This document shows positions 1 to 6,204 of a stretch of 9,676 nt of DNA, in pieces. The notes beneath the pieces are model-generated. The model had not been told where the DNA came from. It made no database searches and saw only the letters and a program-made list of their open reading frames with translations. This stretch comes from Anaerolineales bacterium UBA2232. Lineage in GTDB: Bacteria; Chloroflexota; Anaerolineae; UBA2200. The stretch is taken from the NCBI GenBank assembly GCA_002348045.1, contig DDYO01000092.1, positions 1 through 9,676 on the forward strand, read 5' to 3'. The first letter of the stretch is position 1, and each line of letters begins with the position of its first letter. The translations under genes and the position numbers were made by a program.

Positions 1-991
1 TGGTCGTCTCATCATCGCCACCTTCGCTTCGCTGGTCTCCCGAGTCCAGCAGGTGGTGGACGTCGCCCATGAGCAGGGACGCAAGATCGCCATCGCGGGC
101 CGCAGCATGTTGGACGTGGCCGAGATGGCTACGGAATTGGGTTATCTGCGAATCCCCGCTGGCATGCAGATTCCTGTGGAGGCGGTGAACAAACTGCCTC
201 CCCATGAAGTGGTAATCATGGCCACCGGAGCACAGGGAGAGCCGATGGCTGTACTGAACCGCCTGGCTACGGGCAGACACCCGTCCCTGCGTGTCCAGGA
301 GAAGGACACCGTGGTGCTTTCTTCTCACACAATACCGGGGAACGAGGAAGTGATCCACGGGGTCATTAACCGGCTCTTTCAACGGGGCGCTGATGTCTAT
401 TACCATCCCATCGCGCAACTACACGTCTCTGGCCACGCCGGCCAGGAAGAGCAGAAACAGCTCATCAACCTGCTGCGGCCACGTCATTTTCTTCCCATCC
501 ATGGTGAACTGCGCCACCTCAAACAGCACGGCAAGATAGCGATGGCCATGGGAATACCCGAGTCTCGGGTGGCGGTAGTGGAAAACGGCCATCCCCTGGT
601 ATTTGACAAGGAGCACATGAGCATTGGCCGGCGTATTCCGGGAGGATACGTCTTTGTGGATGGCACTCAGGTCGGGGAAATCGGACCATCGGTATTGGCG
701 GAACGGGAAGCCCTCGGACGTAGTGGTTTTGTGACTGCCGTGGTGCGCTACTCCAGGCGTACGGGCGAGTTGCTGGACGAACCCCATCTGGTAACGCGAG
801 GCTTTGTTCCCGCTGCCGATCAGTCGAACCTCATGGAGCGGGCGCTCGATGTCACCCGGTCGGCGGCCTGGGTCAAAGCGGGGACGCCTGCGGAGCAAGT
901 CCGGGAGGGAGTGGCTCAGGCGCTGTCACGCTTCTTCTACCGGGAGACACGCCGCAAGCCAGTGGTGACCGCAGTGGTCTTCGACGAATAG
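1..991 (+). CDS. rnj: Ribonuclease J, C-terminal part (5' end outside window)
   Basis: The reading frame is open from base 2 to TAG at 989-991, giving 329 codons. It runs off the left edge, so about 220-230 N-terminal residues are missing, including the HxHxDH metallo-beta-lactamase motif. RNase J is a metal-dependent 5'-3' exonuclease and endonuclease acting in mRNA decay and rRNA maturation. Visible signatures are the beta-CASP segment ATFASLVSRVQQ followed by GRKIAIAGRSM, the phosphate-binding HVSGHA motif (422-439), and the metal-ligand motif PIHGE (494-508). The usual C-terminal domain follows, ending in ALSRFFYRETRRKPVV. The match to RNase J is continuous to the stop, with no frameshift. 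The segment usually written ASNxxRxQQ has Leu in place of Asn here. The next gene on this strand begins 287 bases downstream, so a shared operon is uncertain. Confidence 0.95.
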   Translation, partial: GRLIIATFASLVSRVQQVVDVAHEQGRKIAIAGRSMLDVAEMATELGYLRIPAGMQIPVEAVNKLPPHEVVIMATGAQGEPMAVLNRLATGRHPSLRVQEKDTVVLSSHTIPGNEEVIHGVINRLFQRGADVYYHPIAQLHVSGHAGQEEQKQLINLLRPRHFLPIHGELRHLKQHGKIAMAMGIPESRVAVVENGHPLVFDKEHMSIGRRIPGGYVFVDGTQVGEIGPSVLAEREALGRSGFVTAVVRYSRRTGELLDEPHLVTRGFVPAADQSNLMERALDVTRSAAWVKAGTPAEQVREGVAQALSRFFYRETRRKPVVTAVVFDE

Positions 992-1092
992 ACGGCACCC
1001 TTGCTGACTGGTATGGCCAGGGATCGTTAGGGTTGGGTTCGGGATGGTAGCCCCGGGCAATTCGCTGTCCTGGAGCTGAGCTCGGGAGTGCG

Positions 1093-1123
1093 TCAACACC
1101 GGGCAGGATGAGCCTGGTGTTGA
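1093..1123 (+). other. Stable hairpin after RNase J gene, possible terminator or processing site
   Basis: TCAACACCGGGC (1093-1104) pairs with GCCTGGTGTTGA (1112-1123). This gives 12 contiguous base pairs with one G-U wobble, around a 7-base loop. No T-run follows, so it is not a textbook intrinsic terminator. It lies 101 bases after the RNase J stop and could protect or end that transcript, or structure the leader of the next gene. Confidence 0.5.
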
Positions 1124-1277
1124 TCGGTACTGTGGCCCGCTTCCTCTGGCAAAGTCAGCATCAAACGATTGAGCGGGCTCTGACTGAGGTTAAACGCGAG
1201 GGTTTATTGAGCGGCTGGAACAGGCAGGAGCGGAGCTGGACAATGTTCAGCGAGCGCTGGCCGCAGAGGAGTTGGGC

Positions 1278-1853
1278 ATGGAAAATACCTTGGTCTCGTG
1301 TACCCTGTTTGCGCAACCGGGTCCGGCCAACACCGAGGAGACCCTGCGCATTGCTGTGGAGCGCGCGGGCCAGTTGGGAATCCGATCGGTGGTTGTAGCA
1401 ACGACGACTGGCGCTACCGGCAGGAAGGCGACCGAGGTCTTCCGCGGTTTTGACGTGATCCTGGTGACACATACTACGGGCTCCAGAGCGCCGAACCACC
1501 AGGAGCTTGAGCCGGAGAATCGGGCAGCAATCGAAGCCAATGGAGGACGAATCCTCACCAGCATCTATGCCTTTGGGGGGATCGGTCGTGCTGTTCGTGA
1601 AAAGATGGGCACATACCAGTTGGACGAGATCGTGGCCCATGTACTGAGGCTTTTTGGCGAGGGCATGAAGGTGGTGACTGAAATCAGCGTCATGGCAGCC
1701 GATGCGGGCCTCTTGCCTGTTGGGGAGCGGGCCATTGCCATCGCTGGCACTCATCGTGGAGCCGATACAGCTGTTGTCCTTCAGCCGGCCAACGCCAAGC
1801 ACTTTTTTGACCTGCGCATCTGTGAGGTTCTTTGCAAACCGAGGTTCTACTAG
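1278..1853 (+). CDS. Stand-alone pyruvate kinase C-terminal (alpha/beta) domain protein
   Basis: This 191-residue protein matches the C-terminal alpha/beta domain of pyruvate kinase (PK_C family) without the catalytic barrel, so it cannot itself be a pyruvate kinase. In pyruvate kinase this domain holds the allosteric effector site. Stand-alone copies occur in many bacteria and archaea without a settled function. Supporting segments are VVVATTTGATGRKA (residues 38-51, equivalent to the phosphate-binding loop), VTHTTG (63-68), FGEGMKVVTEISVMAADAGL (126-145) and AGTHRGADTAVVLQPAN (156-172), ending LCKPRFY. The ATG at 1278 is chosen because AGAGGAG (1265-1271) sits 6 bases upstream and the family usually starts here. 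A TTG at 1272 overlaps this Shine-Dalgarno region and is less likely. The gene converges on the 2H phosphoesterase gene with 93 bases between stops. The family call is firm; the role is unknown. Confidence 0.85.
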   Translation: MENTLVSCTLFAQPGPANTEETLRIAVERAGQLGIRSVVVATTTGATGRKATEVFRGFDVILVTHTTGSRAPNHQELEPENRAAIEANGGRILTSIYAFGGIGRAVREKMGTYQLDEIVAHVLRLFGEGMKVVTEISVMAADAGLLPVGERAIAIAGTHRGADTAVVLQPANAKHFFDLRICEVLCKPRFY

Positions 1854-1865
1854 CTCGAAGCTGAC

Positions 1866-1924
1866 GGGCAGACGCCGCAGCAGTACGACGCTTCTGCCCC
1901 CAGCAGTGAGGAACGGCCTGCTGG
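1866..1924. terminator. Two abutting hairpins between convergent genes, candidate terminator
   Basis: GGGCAG (1866-1871) pairs with CTGCCC (1894-1899). Immediately after it, CCAGCAG (1900-1906) pairs with CTGCTGG (1918-1924). The second is a perfect 7-bp GC-rich stem with an 11-base loop. They lie between the stops of two convergent genes, which suits termination from either side. No U-tract follows on either strand (only ATTGTC on the plus strand), so the assignment is tentative. Confidence 0.35.
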
Positions 1925-1946
1925 ATTGTCGTGACTCGTCAATCGC

Positions 1947-2531
1947 TCATGCCATGGGCTGATGGTGTGCCTCTGCTGCTGGAGGTTTGGGAGCAGGACA
2001 GGAACCGAATCGCAGCGTGAAACAGGGGCGAACGGGCCGGAATTCAATGGCGCCGACCTCTACGAGGCGCACCTCCATCGGTAGCGTCAGCGAAGCGGTC
2101 ATTTCAGCGACCCTGAGGGCCGTCTCAAGGGTGAGGTCGAGGCCGATGGTGGCATGGGGGACCCACTGTCCGGGAACGTAGTGTGGGTAGGGGTTCGAAC
2201 CCCATTTGTTGCAGAGCTCATGGATGGAAGAGTGCATGAGCAGCAGATCGCTGGTGACGGTCGGTGCAACAAAGACCACGTGCCGCTCACCAGTAAACAG
2301 CCCCAGGTGAGAGAGGGTTAGGCAGCAAGGCGAGAGCTGGGCCACGACGGGACCAAGGGCCTGCTCAGCCTTGTCCACGTCAAGCTCATCGTAAGCCGCC
2401 AGGGTCAAGTGAGGCCGGAGGCCCTCGGTGTGTGGATTATCGGCCAGCCCGGCATCAGCCACGGCTTGCCAGAGGGCCAACACCTTGTCTTCGGCTGCGG
2501 GGTCAAGGAAGCCCAGGATGGCATACGGCAT
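1947..2531 (-). CDS. 2H phosphoesterase / 2'-5' RNA ligase family protein
   Basis: This 194-residue protein carries both catalytic motifs of the 2H (LigT-like) superfamily: RPHLTLAAYD with His41 and Thr43, and VPHATIGLDL with His126 and Thr128. Members hydrolyse or form 2',5' or cyclic phosphodiester bonds in RNA or nucleotides; the substrate here cannot be told. The fold order fits: N-terminal YAILGFLDP strand, helix, first HxT, a central strand with HVVFVAP, then the second HxT. The start is set at ATG 2531 because GGAGG (complement of 2540-2544) lies 8 bases upstream. Upstream in-frame starts at 2549 and 2612 lack comparable sites and would run through the probable promoter. The last 15 residues are Pro/Ala/His-rich and probably disordered. 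The gene lies downstream of GH5 on the same strand but 216 bases away, with its own promoter candidate. Confidence 0.85.
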   Translation of the reverse strand: MPYAILGFLDPAAEDKVLALWQAVADAGLADNPHTEGLRPHLTLAAYDELDVDKAEQALGPVVAQLSPCCLTLSHLGLFTGERHVVFVAPTVTSDLLLMHSSIHELCNKWGSNPYPHYVPGQWVPHATIGLDLTLETALRVAEMTASLTLPMEVRLVEVGAIEFRPVRPCFTLRFGSCPAPKPPAAEAHHQPMA

Positions 2532-2559
2532 GTTGCTAACCTCCGGCATCGGTGGACGG

Positions 2560-2588
2560 ACTTTACTCCAGATGGCGAAGCCGGTCAA
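2560..2588 (-). promoter_or_regulatory. Candidate sigma70-type promoter for the 2H phosphoesterase gene
   Basis: On the minus strand, TTGACC (2583-2588) is followed after 17 bases by TAAAGT (2560-2565). The predicted start near 2553 gives a leader of about 20 bases that contains the GGAGG site. The -35 box matches 5 of 6 consensus bases and the -10 box 4 of 6. Confidence 0.45.
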
Positions 2589-2648
2589 CCACTCGCTTGC
2601 GACAGTGGTCACCCGTCAAGCAGGCGCCGGTAGGATGATCTTACAATC

Positions 2649-2725
2649 AGGGCGCCTGGGTGCCCTAAAAACCTTTGCTAGACGCAACGAGCCCAAAGAC
2701 CTGTTTCTACTGCTAGGTCAGGCTC
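2649..2725 (-). other. Two hairpins downstream of the GH5 stop, possible transcript end
   Basis: In minus-strand order the first hairpin is GAGCC/GGCTC closing GACCT/AGGTC (2689-2725, 12-base loop). The second is the near-palindrome AGGGCAC...GCGCCCT (2649-2666). A TTTTT run lies between them in the minus-strand transcript (2667-2671 complement) but does not directly abut the first stem, so neither is a standard intrinsic terminator. They occupy most of the stretch between the GH5 stop and the next promoter. Confidence 0.3.
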
Positions 2726-2747
2726 CTGGGTCCTCGCAAGGCATTGA

Positions 2748-3965
2748 TCAGGGCGCCCAAGTCCTGGGTTCGCTGGCGGCCTCCCCCAGTTGGCGCAGAA
2801 CGGGCCACACAGGGTCATCGGGAAAGTAGTCCAGATGGTTGGTCAAATCTGCCAGGCCATGGCCATACTGCCATAGGAGATAGCCGACTACACCCTCATC
2901 CCTCGACCGATGAATGCTTGCCGCAATGTCAGCAGCACGTTTCTCCAGGACTCCCGAGGCTGGCTGTTGACCATCCCCAGCTCGGCCCTCCAGAGCGATC
3001 TCGCCGTAGAACACGGGCTTGTCCAATGCGGCGGCGATGGCCATCTCTTGTTCGTGCTCGCCGTGAGGATTGTTTGCATGACGATGGATGCTGATCAGAT
3101 CGACGGTGTCCAGGCCATGGATTCGCTGGAAGGCTGCCAAGGCGATAGTATCCAATCCTCCTCGCTGCGTGCCCAGCGAGACCAGATGATTGGGGTCAAG
3201 GCGCTTGACCTCTGCAGAGGTGGCCTCGGCCCAGCGGAAGAGGGCATCCCAGCAGTCCTGCCCCGAGTCCCTGGCCGGACACGTGGGCTCATTCATCACT
3301 TCCCACGCCAGAATCTCGGGGCGGTGAGCGAACAACGGCACAACGTTTCGGATGTGGGGAATGTCCTTGGTCATGTACAGGCTGCGGAACCAGTGGCCGG
3401 TCTCGTGGTTGAAAAAGTCCTGAAGGGTGAGAATGAAGCGCACCCCGTACTGACCGCCGATGTCCAGCATGCGCTGAACCCGCTCGAGGTCACACCACGG
3501 CTCCACCCACACACGAATAACCTGCACGTGATGGTCGGAAAGGAAAGAGATGATTTCCTCCACGTCGTCCTCAGGAAAGAACGGACCAGCGAGGTAGTTC
3601 ACATTGGTGCCCACGAAGGTGTACGGGCGTCCGTCCAGGAATAGCTGGCTACCGGAGCGGGTGACGAATGCCTCTGGACTGAACTGGCTGGAGCGGCTGA
3701 GGGCTTGTTCCGAAAGAGCTCTCTGCCCAGAGCTGATACCCTGTGACGAGGGCTGACCCACGAGCAGGCTGCCCCAGGACGCATCCATCAGCGGAATCCA
3801 GGCACGGTGCGGCGTTCCGGTCCAGGGAATGAACAGAGTGCTGGCCGCAGGCGCATCGGGCGGTCCAACGTCCTGAGCCTCAAGCGCGCCCGTAAGTGCC
3901 ATGAAACCGAGTATTAGCGCCGCCGTTAAGGCGACACCGATCTGCATGTGTCCTTTCTCAGTCAA
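2748..3965 (-). CDS. Secreted glycoside hydrolase, GH5-type (mannanase/cellulase-like)
   Basis: This 405-residue protein has an N-terminal export signal: Lys4, then a hydrophobic stretch from about 9 to 27, with likely cleavage near ALEAQ. A linker of about 65 residues follows, then a GH5-like TIM barrel from about residue 98. Clan-A signatures are conserved Arg151 in VIRVW, acid/base Glu226 in WEVMNEP, His294 in SIHRH, nucleophile Glu322 in VFYGEIAL, and Trp365 in YLLWQYG. The opening segment LFLDGRPYTFVGTNVNYL resembles secreted beta-mannanases of GH5, so it probably cleaves a beta-1,4 polysaccharide outside the cell; substrate is inferred. The start is TTG 3965, because AGGAGG lies 7 bases upstream and this start supplies the only positive charge before the hydrophobic core. 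The alternative ATG 3947 has AGGA only 3 bases away. The gene has its own promoter and is divergent from asd. Confidence 0.85.
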   Translation of the reverse strand: MTEKGHMQIGVALTAALILGFMALTGALEAQDVGPPDAPAASTLFIPWTGTPHRAWIPLMDASWGSLLVGQPSSQGISSGQRALSEQALSRSSQFSPEAFVTRSGSQLFLDGRPYTFVGTNVNYLAGPFFPEDDVEEIISFLSDHHVQVIRVWVEPWCDLERVQRMLDIGGQYGVRFILTLQDFFNHETGHWFRSLYMTKDIPHIRNVVPLFAHRPEILAWEVMNEPTCPARDSGQDCWDALFRWAEATSAEVKRLDPNHLVSLGTQRGGLDTIALAAFQRIHGLDTVDLISIHRHANNPHGEHEQEMAIAAALDKPVFYGEIALEGRAGDGQQPASGVLEKRAADIAASIHRSRDEGVVGYLLWQYGHGLADLTNHLDYFPDDPVWPVLRQLGEAASEPRTWAP

Positions 3966-3985
3966 TAACGGTCCTCCTGAATACT

Positions 3986-4014
3986 ATTGTACGAGCAAAG
4001 CGTCCACTAGGCAA
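3986..4014 (-). promoter_or_regulatory. Sigma70-type promoter for the GH5 gene
   Basis: On the minus strand, TTGCCT (4009-4014) is followed after 17 bases by TACAAT (3986-3991). Transcription would begin near 3979, directly at the AGGAGG Shine-Dalgarno sequence (complement of 3973-3978). The leader is therefore only about 14 bases if TTG 3965 is the start. Confidence 0.6.
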
Positions 4015-4021
4015 GCGACGG

Positions 4022-4114
4022 TTGACGACCGACGGGACGCGCATCGTGGTCCACGTGGAGTCGCCGACCCCCGGGCGCGTCCTCGCTGCCGGGCAGGCGA
4101 TCGTGCTCCTCTGA
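4022..4114 (+). pseudogene. Possible gene-end remnant (TOBE-like beta strands)
   Basis: The frame starting at TTG 4022 and ending at TGA 4112-4114 translates to about 30 residues, including DGTRIVVHV and PGRVLAAGQAIVLL. The alternation of beta-strand residues and the GxxI/V spacing resemble the last part of a small beta-barrel domain, such as the TOBE domain at the end of ABC-transporter ATPases. There is no ribosome binding site, and the frame overlaps no neighbouring gene. It may be a decayed remnant or chance. Confidence 0.2.
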
Positions 4115-4182
4115 CCTCACACCGAGCCTACTCTTCGTCGCCAGGCCCTCCGGGTGGAGCGTGTTCAACGGGGCAGTGGGTT

Positions 4183-4210
4183 TTGACTGGCTACAAGGGC
4201 TGGCTATAAT
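4183..4210 (+). promoter_or_regulatory. Near-consensus sigma70-type promoter for asd
   Basis: TTGACT (4183-4188) and a perfect TATAAT (4205-4210) are separated by 16 bases. Transcription would begin near 4217, giving a leader of about 168 bases before the asd start codon. That is long enough to hold regulatory structure. Confidence 0.7.
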
Positions 4211-4309
4211 GGTGCTCCACAGGGCAATCCACTGCCGCATGTCTTGTGAACGGCACCACATCGGCCACGGTGGCTGCCTCTGGCGGTTTCCCGCCCCCAC
4301 AGCGAAGTG

Positions 4310-4375
4310 CCTCCCCAAAGACGGGTCTGCTTCAGAGCGTTGGGATTGCTCGTGACTGAATTGTGTCTGGGGAGG
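4310..4375 (+). promoter_or_regulatory. Leader hairpin sequestering the asd Shine-Dalgarno sequence
   Basis: CCTCCCCA (4310-4317) is the exact complement of TGGGGAGG (4368-4375), which contains the asd ribosome binding site GGGGAGG. After a 2-base AA bulge the helix continues with GAC (4320-4322) pairing GTC (4365-4367). Further in, TTCAG (4331-4335) pairs with CTGAA (4356-4360), and AGC (4336-4338) with GCT (4348-4350). The folded form would block ribosome access. I recognise no known riboswitch class in the leader; the lysine and SAM aptamers are not evident. Confidence 0.5.
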
Positions 4376-4384
4376 TTGTACCCG

Positions 4385-5434
4385 ATGGAGCGAATTCCCG
4401 TTGCTGTTCTGGGCGCCACTGGCGCAGTGGGCCAGCACTTTGTGTCATTGCTGGCGAAACACCCCTGGTTCCGCATCAGCGCCCTAGCGGGGTCGGAGCG
4501 CCGTGCAGGCAAACGGTATGGAGAAACGGTGCGATGGGTCATCGAGGGTGATCCGCCGCCAGACGTGGAGGACATGGTTGTTGCGCCACTGGATCCCGTT
4601 CTCGATGCAAGGCTGGTGTTCTCGGCGCTGCCCGCACCCGTTGCCCTGGAGGTGGAGCCCCTGTTTGCCCAGGCGGGATACGTGGTCTGTTCCAATGCCT
4701 CAGCCTTTCGCTACGATCCACTGGTTCCTCTCGTCATCCCGGAGGTCAATGCCGACCATCTTGCAATCATTGCACGGCAGCGCAGCGAGCGCAATTGGCC
4801 AGGACTGATTGTCACCAGCCCAAACTGCACGACCACCGGAGTGGCGATGGCCCTTAAACCGCTCCACGATGCCTTTGGGTTGAAGCAGGTAGTCGCGGTG
4901 ACCCTGCAGGCCCTGTCGGGAGCTGGGTATCCCGGTGTGCCCTCGCTGGATGTGGTCGACAACGTGTTGCCGTACATCGAGGGCGAAGAGGACAAGGTGG
5001 AGCGGGAGACCTGCCTGCTGCTGGGTCAGCTGGTAGGGTCGGAGCGTATCCCTGCCGACATCGTGGTCAGCGCGCACACCAATCGTGTGGCAGTGCTGGC
5101 TGGGCACATCGCCTGTGTCTCGGCCGGATTCGCCACAAAGCCCACGCCGGAACAAGCCATGGAGGTCCTGAGCAGCTTCCGAGGCCCCTCGAACGTGGCT
5201 GGTCTGCCCAGCGCCCCTCAGCGCCCCGTTCACTTGCGTCATGAGGTTGATCGGCCTCAGCCCCGGCGAGACCGAGATGCAGAGGACGGCATGGCCGTGA
5301 CCGTAGGCAGGGTGAGATCGTGTCCGCTCCTCGATTTGCGGCTGGTGTCTTTGGTTCATAACACCCGCCGCGGTGCTGCCGGCGGTGCAGTGCTGAACGC
5401 CGAGCTCTTGGTGCAACAAGGGTGGGTCGCCTAG
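4385..5434 (+). CDS. asd: Aspartate-semialdehyde dehydrogenase (archaeal/fungal-like type)
   Basis: This 349-residue enzyme reduces L-aspartyl-4-phosphate to L-aspartate-semialdehyde with NADPH, the branch point to lysine/diaminopimelate, threonine and methionine. It shows the N-terminal nucleotide loop GATGAVG (10-16), the catalytic cysteine Cys148 in TSPNCTTTG, the central segment LQALSGAGYPGV (175-185), and the base-region NRVAVLAGH with Arg234 and His241. The C-terminal signature is DRPQPRRDRD (289-298), then GMAVTVGR and SLVHNTRRGAAGGAVLNAELL. The SPNCTTTG and DRPQPRxDRD combination marks the archaeal/yeast-type group and not the Gram-negative type. The start is ATG 4385, 9 bases after GGGGAGG (4369-4375); an upstream ATG at 4307 lacks homology and lies inside the leader. 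The gene is complete and stands alone, without dapA, lysC or hom beside it. It converges on the lipoprotein gene with 83 bases between. Confidence 0.93.
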   Translation: MERIPVAVLGATGAVGQHFVSLLAKHPWFRISALAGSERRAGKRYGETVRWVIEGDPPPDVEDMVVAPLDPVLDARLVFSALPAPVALEVEPLFAQAGYVVCSNASAFRYDPLVPLVIPEVNADHLAIIARQRSERNWPGLIVTSPNCTTTGVAMALKPLHDAFGLKQVVAVTLQALSGAGYPGVPSLDVVDNVLPYIEGEEDKVERETCLLLGQLVGSERIPADIVVSAHTNRVAVLAGHIACVSAGFATKPTPEQAMEVLSSFRGPSNVAGLPSAPQRPVHLRHEVDRPQPRRDRDAEDGMAVTVGRVRSCPLLDLRLVSLVHNTRRGAAGGAVLNAELLVQQGWVA

Positions 5435-5517
5435 GATACGTGCACTCGGGTCATGGAAGCCAGGATCTATTGGCTCAACTGCCTTTCTGTGCTCGTGAAT
5501 GGTCCAGGGCTCCTGAC

Positions 5518-6204
5518 CTACTTGCCCACGGCCGGCAACGTTTCAACATGAGCGAGGGCGGAGCCGTTCCATCCATAGGTGTCCATCCATGAGGCGGCCG
5601 GGCCAAAGCTTGCCAGGATCGTGGGAAGCTGATCTCCGTCCACTTGTTTCAATCGGGCTCCGTTTTGGCCAAAGTGGTCCTGTGCGTGAAAGCTCCCTCC
5701 CTCTGCCCTGAGGAAACCGAAGGTTGACCCTTGGGACGATAGCACATAGACGGTCTGTCCTGCTGCTCCCATGGACTGAACCGACACGACTTCGGGATTG
5801 CCATCGCCAGTCAGATCAAGGGCCAGCAGGGGCTCGCCGCGATCCCCAACGAGTGGGTCACTCAGCCAGGCCGTGCGTTGGCCCTCGGGAAGTTGCGGCT
5901 TGAGCACTACAAGCTGGAGCCAGTCATATCCAAGGCGATCCGGCACTCGACCAAATCCAATTAAGACTATCCATTCGTCGATTCCATCACCGTCCAGGTC
6001 GGCCGACAGGTAGGACACGATGTGGGCGCTATCAGGCAGCATGGTCACCAAACTTGACGCCAGGTCTGATGAAGGGGTGGGGAGCTGCACTGTCGGCGCG
6101 GGAGTTGCTGGAGGTACAGCAGGCACACAGGGGGGTGGGCTAGTGCATGCACTGACCAAGAAAGCGAGAGCCAAGAGACCTGGATTGAGCTTTGTGCGGT
6201 TCAT
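5518..6204 (-). CDS. Lipoprotein with FG-GAP/VCBS-like calcium-loop motifs
   Basis: This 228-residue protein has a lipoprotein signal: basic residues at 3 and 5, a hydrophobic core, and lipobox LVSAC with Cys20. A Pro/Thr-rich linker (about 21-48) would span away from the membrane. The body carries two DxDxDG-like loops, ADLDGDGIDEW (68-78) and LDLTGDGNPEV (129-139), plus a degenerate third, KQVDGDQLPTI (186-196). These are spaced as in FG-GAP/VCBS beta-propeller-type repeats. The function is unknown; such domains commonly bind calcium and mediate surface interactions. The start is ATG 6204, because AAGGAGA lies 6 bases upstream and it places the lipobox at the usual distance. An in-frame ATG at 6246 would add 14 residues before the signal peptide. 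It is divergent from the C11 peptidase lipoprotein gene, which has a similar Pro/Val/Thr-rich linker. Confidence 0.75.
   Translation of the reverse strand: MNRTKLNPGLLALAFLVSACTSPPPCVPAVPPATPAPTVQLPTPSSDLASSLVTMLPDSAHIVSYLSADLDGDGIDEWIVLIGFGRVPDRLGYDWLQLVVLKPQLPEGQRTAWLSDPLVGDRGEPLLALDLTGDGNPEVVSVQSMGAAGQTVYVLSSQGSTFGFLRAEGGSFHAQDHFGQNGARLKQVDGDQLPTILASFGPAASWMDTYGWNGSALAHVETLPAVGK

Larger units (their letters stand above)
3966..4384. other. Divergent intergenic region between GH5 and asd
   Basis: These 419 bases carry no convincing gene. They hold the GH5 promoter (minus strand, near 3986-4014), a short protein-like open stretch (4022-4114), the asd promoter (4183-4210) and the structured asd leader. 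Longer open frames on either strand here have low-complexity translations that resemble no protein I know. Confidence 0.7.

Noticed and set aside
992..1107. Possible tRNA-like sequence with a GGTTCGGGA element
   Set aside because: No cloverleaf stems or anticodon arm could be laid out around it.
1161..1802. Open frame of 213 codons on the minus strand opposite the PK-C gene
   Set aside because: It is an antisense shadow; the plus-strand product matches a known domain throughout.
2910..3644. Open frame of 244 codons on the plus strand opposite the GH5 gene
   Set aside because: It mirrors a confidently assigned gene with catalytic motifs; its translation resembles no family and it has no convincing ribosome binding site.
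4007..4438. Open frame of 143 codons on the minus strand across the asd leader
   Set aside because: Its low-complexity translation crosses the asd promoter and start region and shows no family resemblance.
4700..5419. Open frame of 239 codons on the minus strand opposite asd
   Set aside because: It is an antisense shadow of asd, whose motifs are conserved along the whole length.
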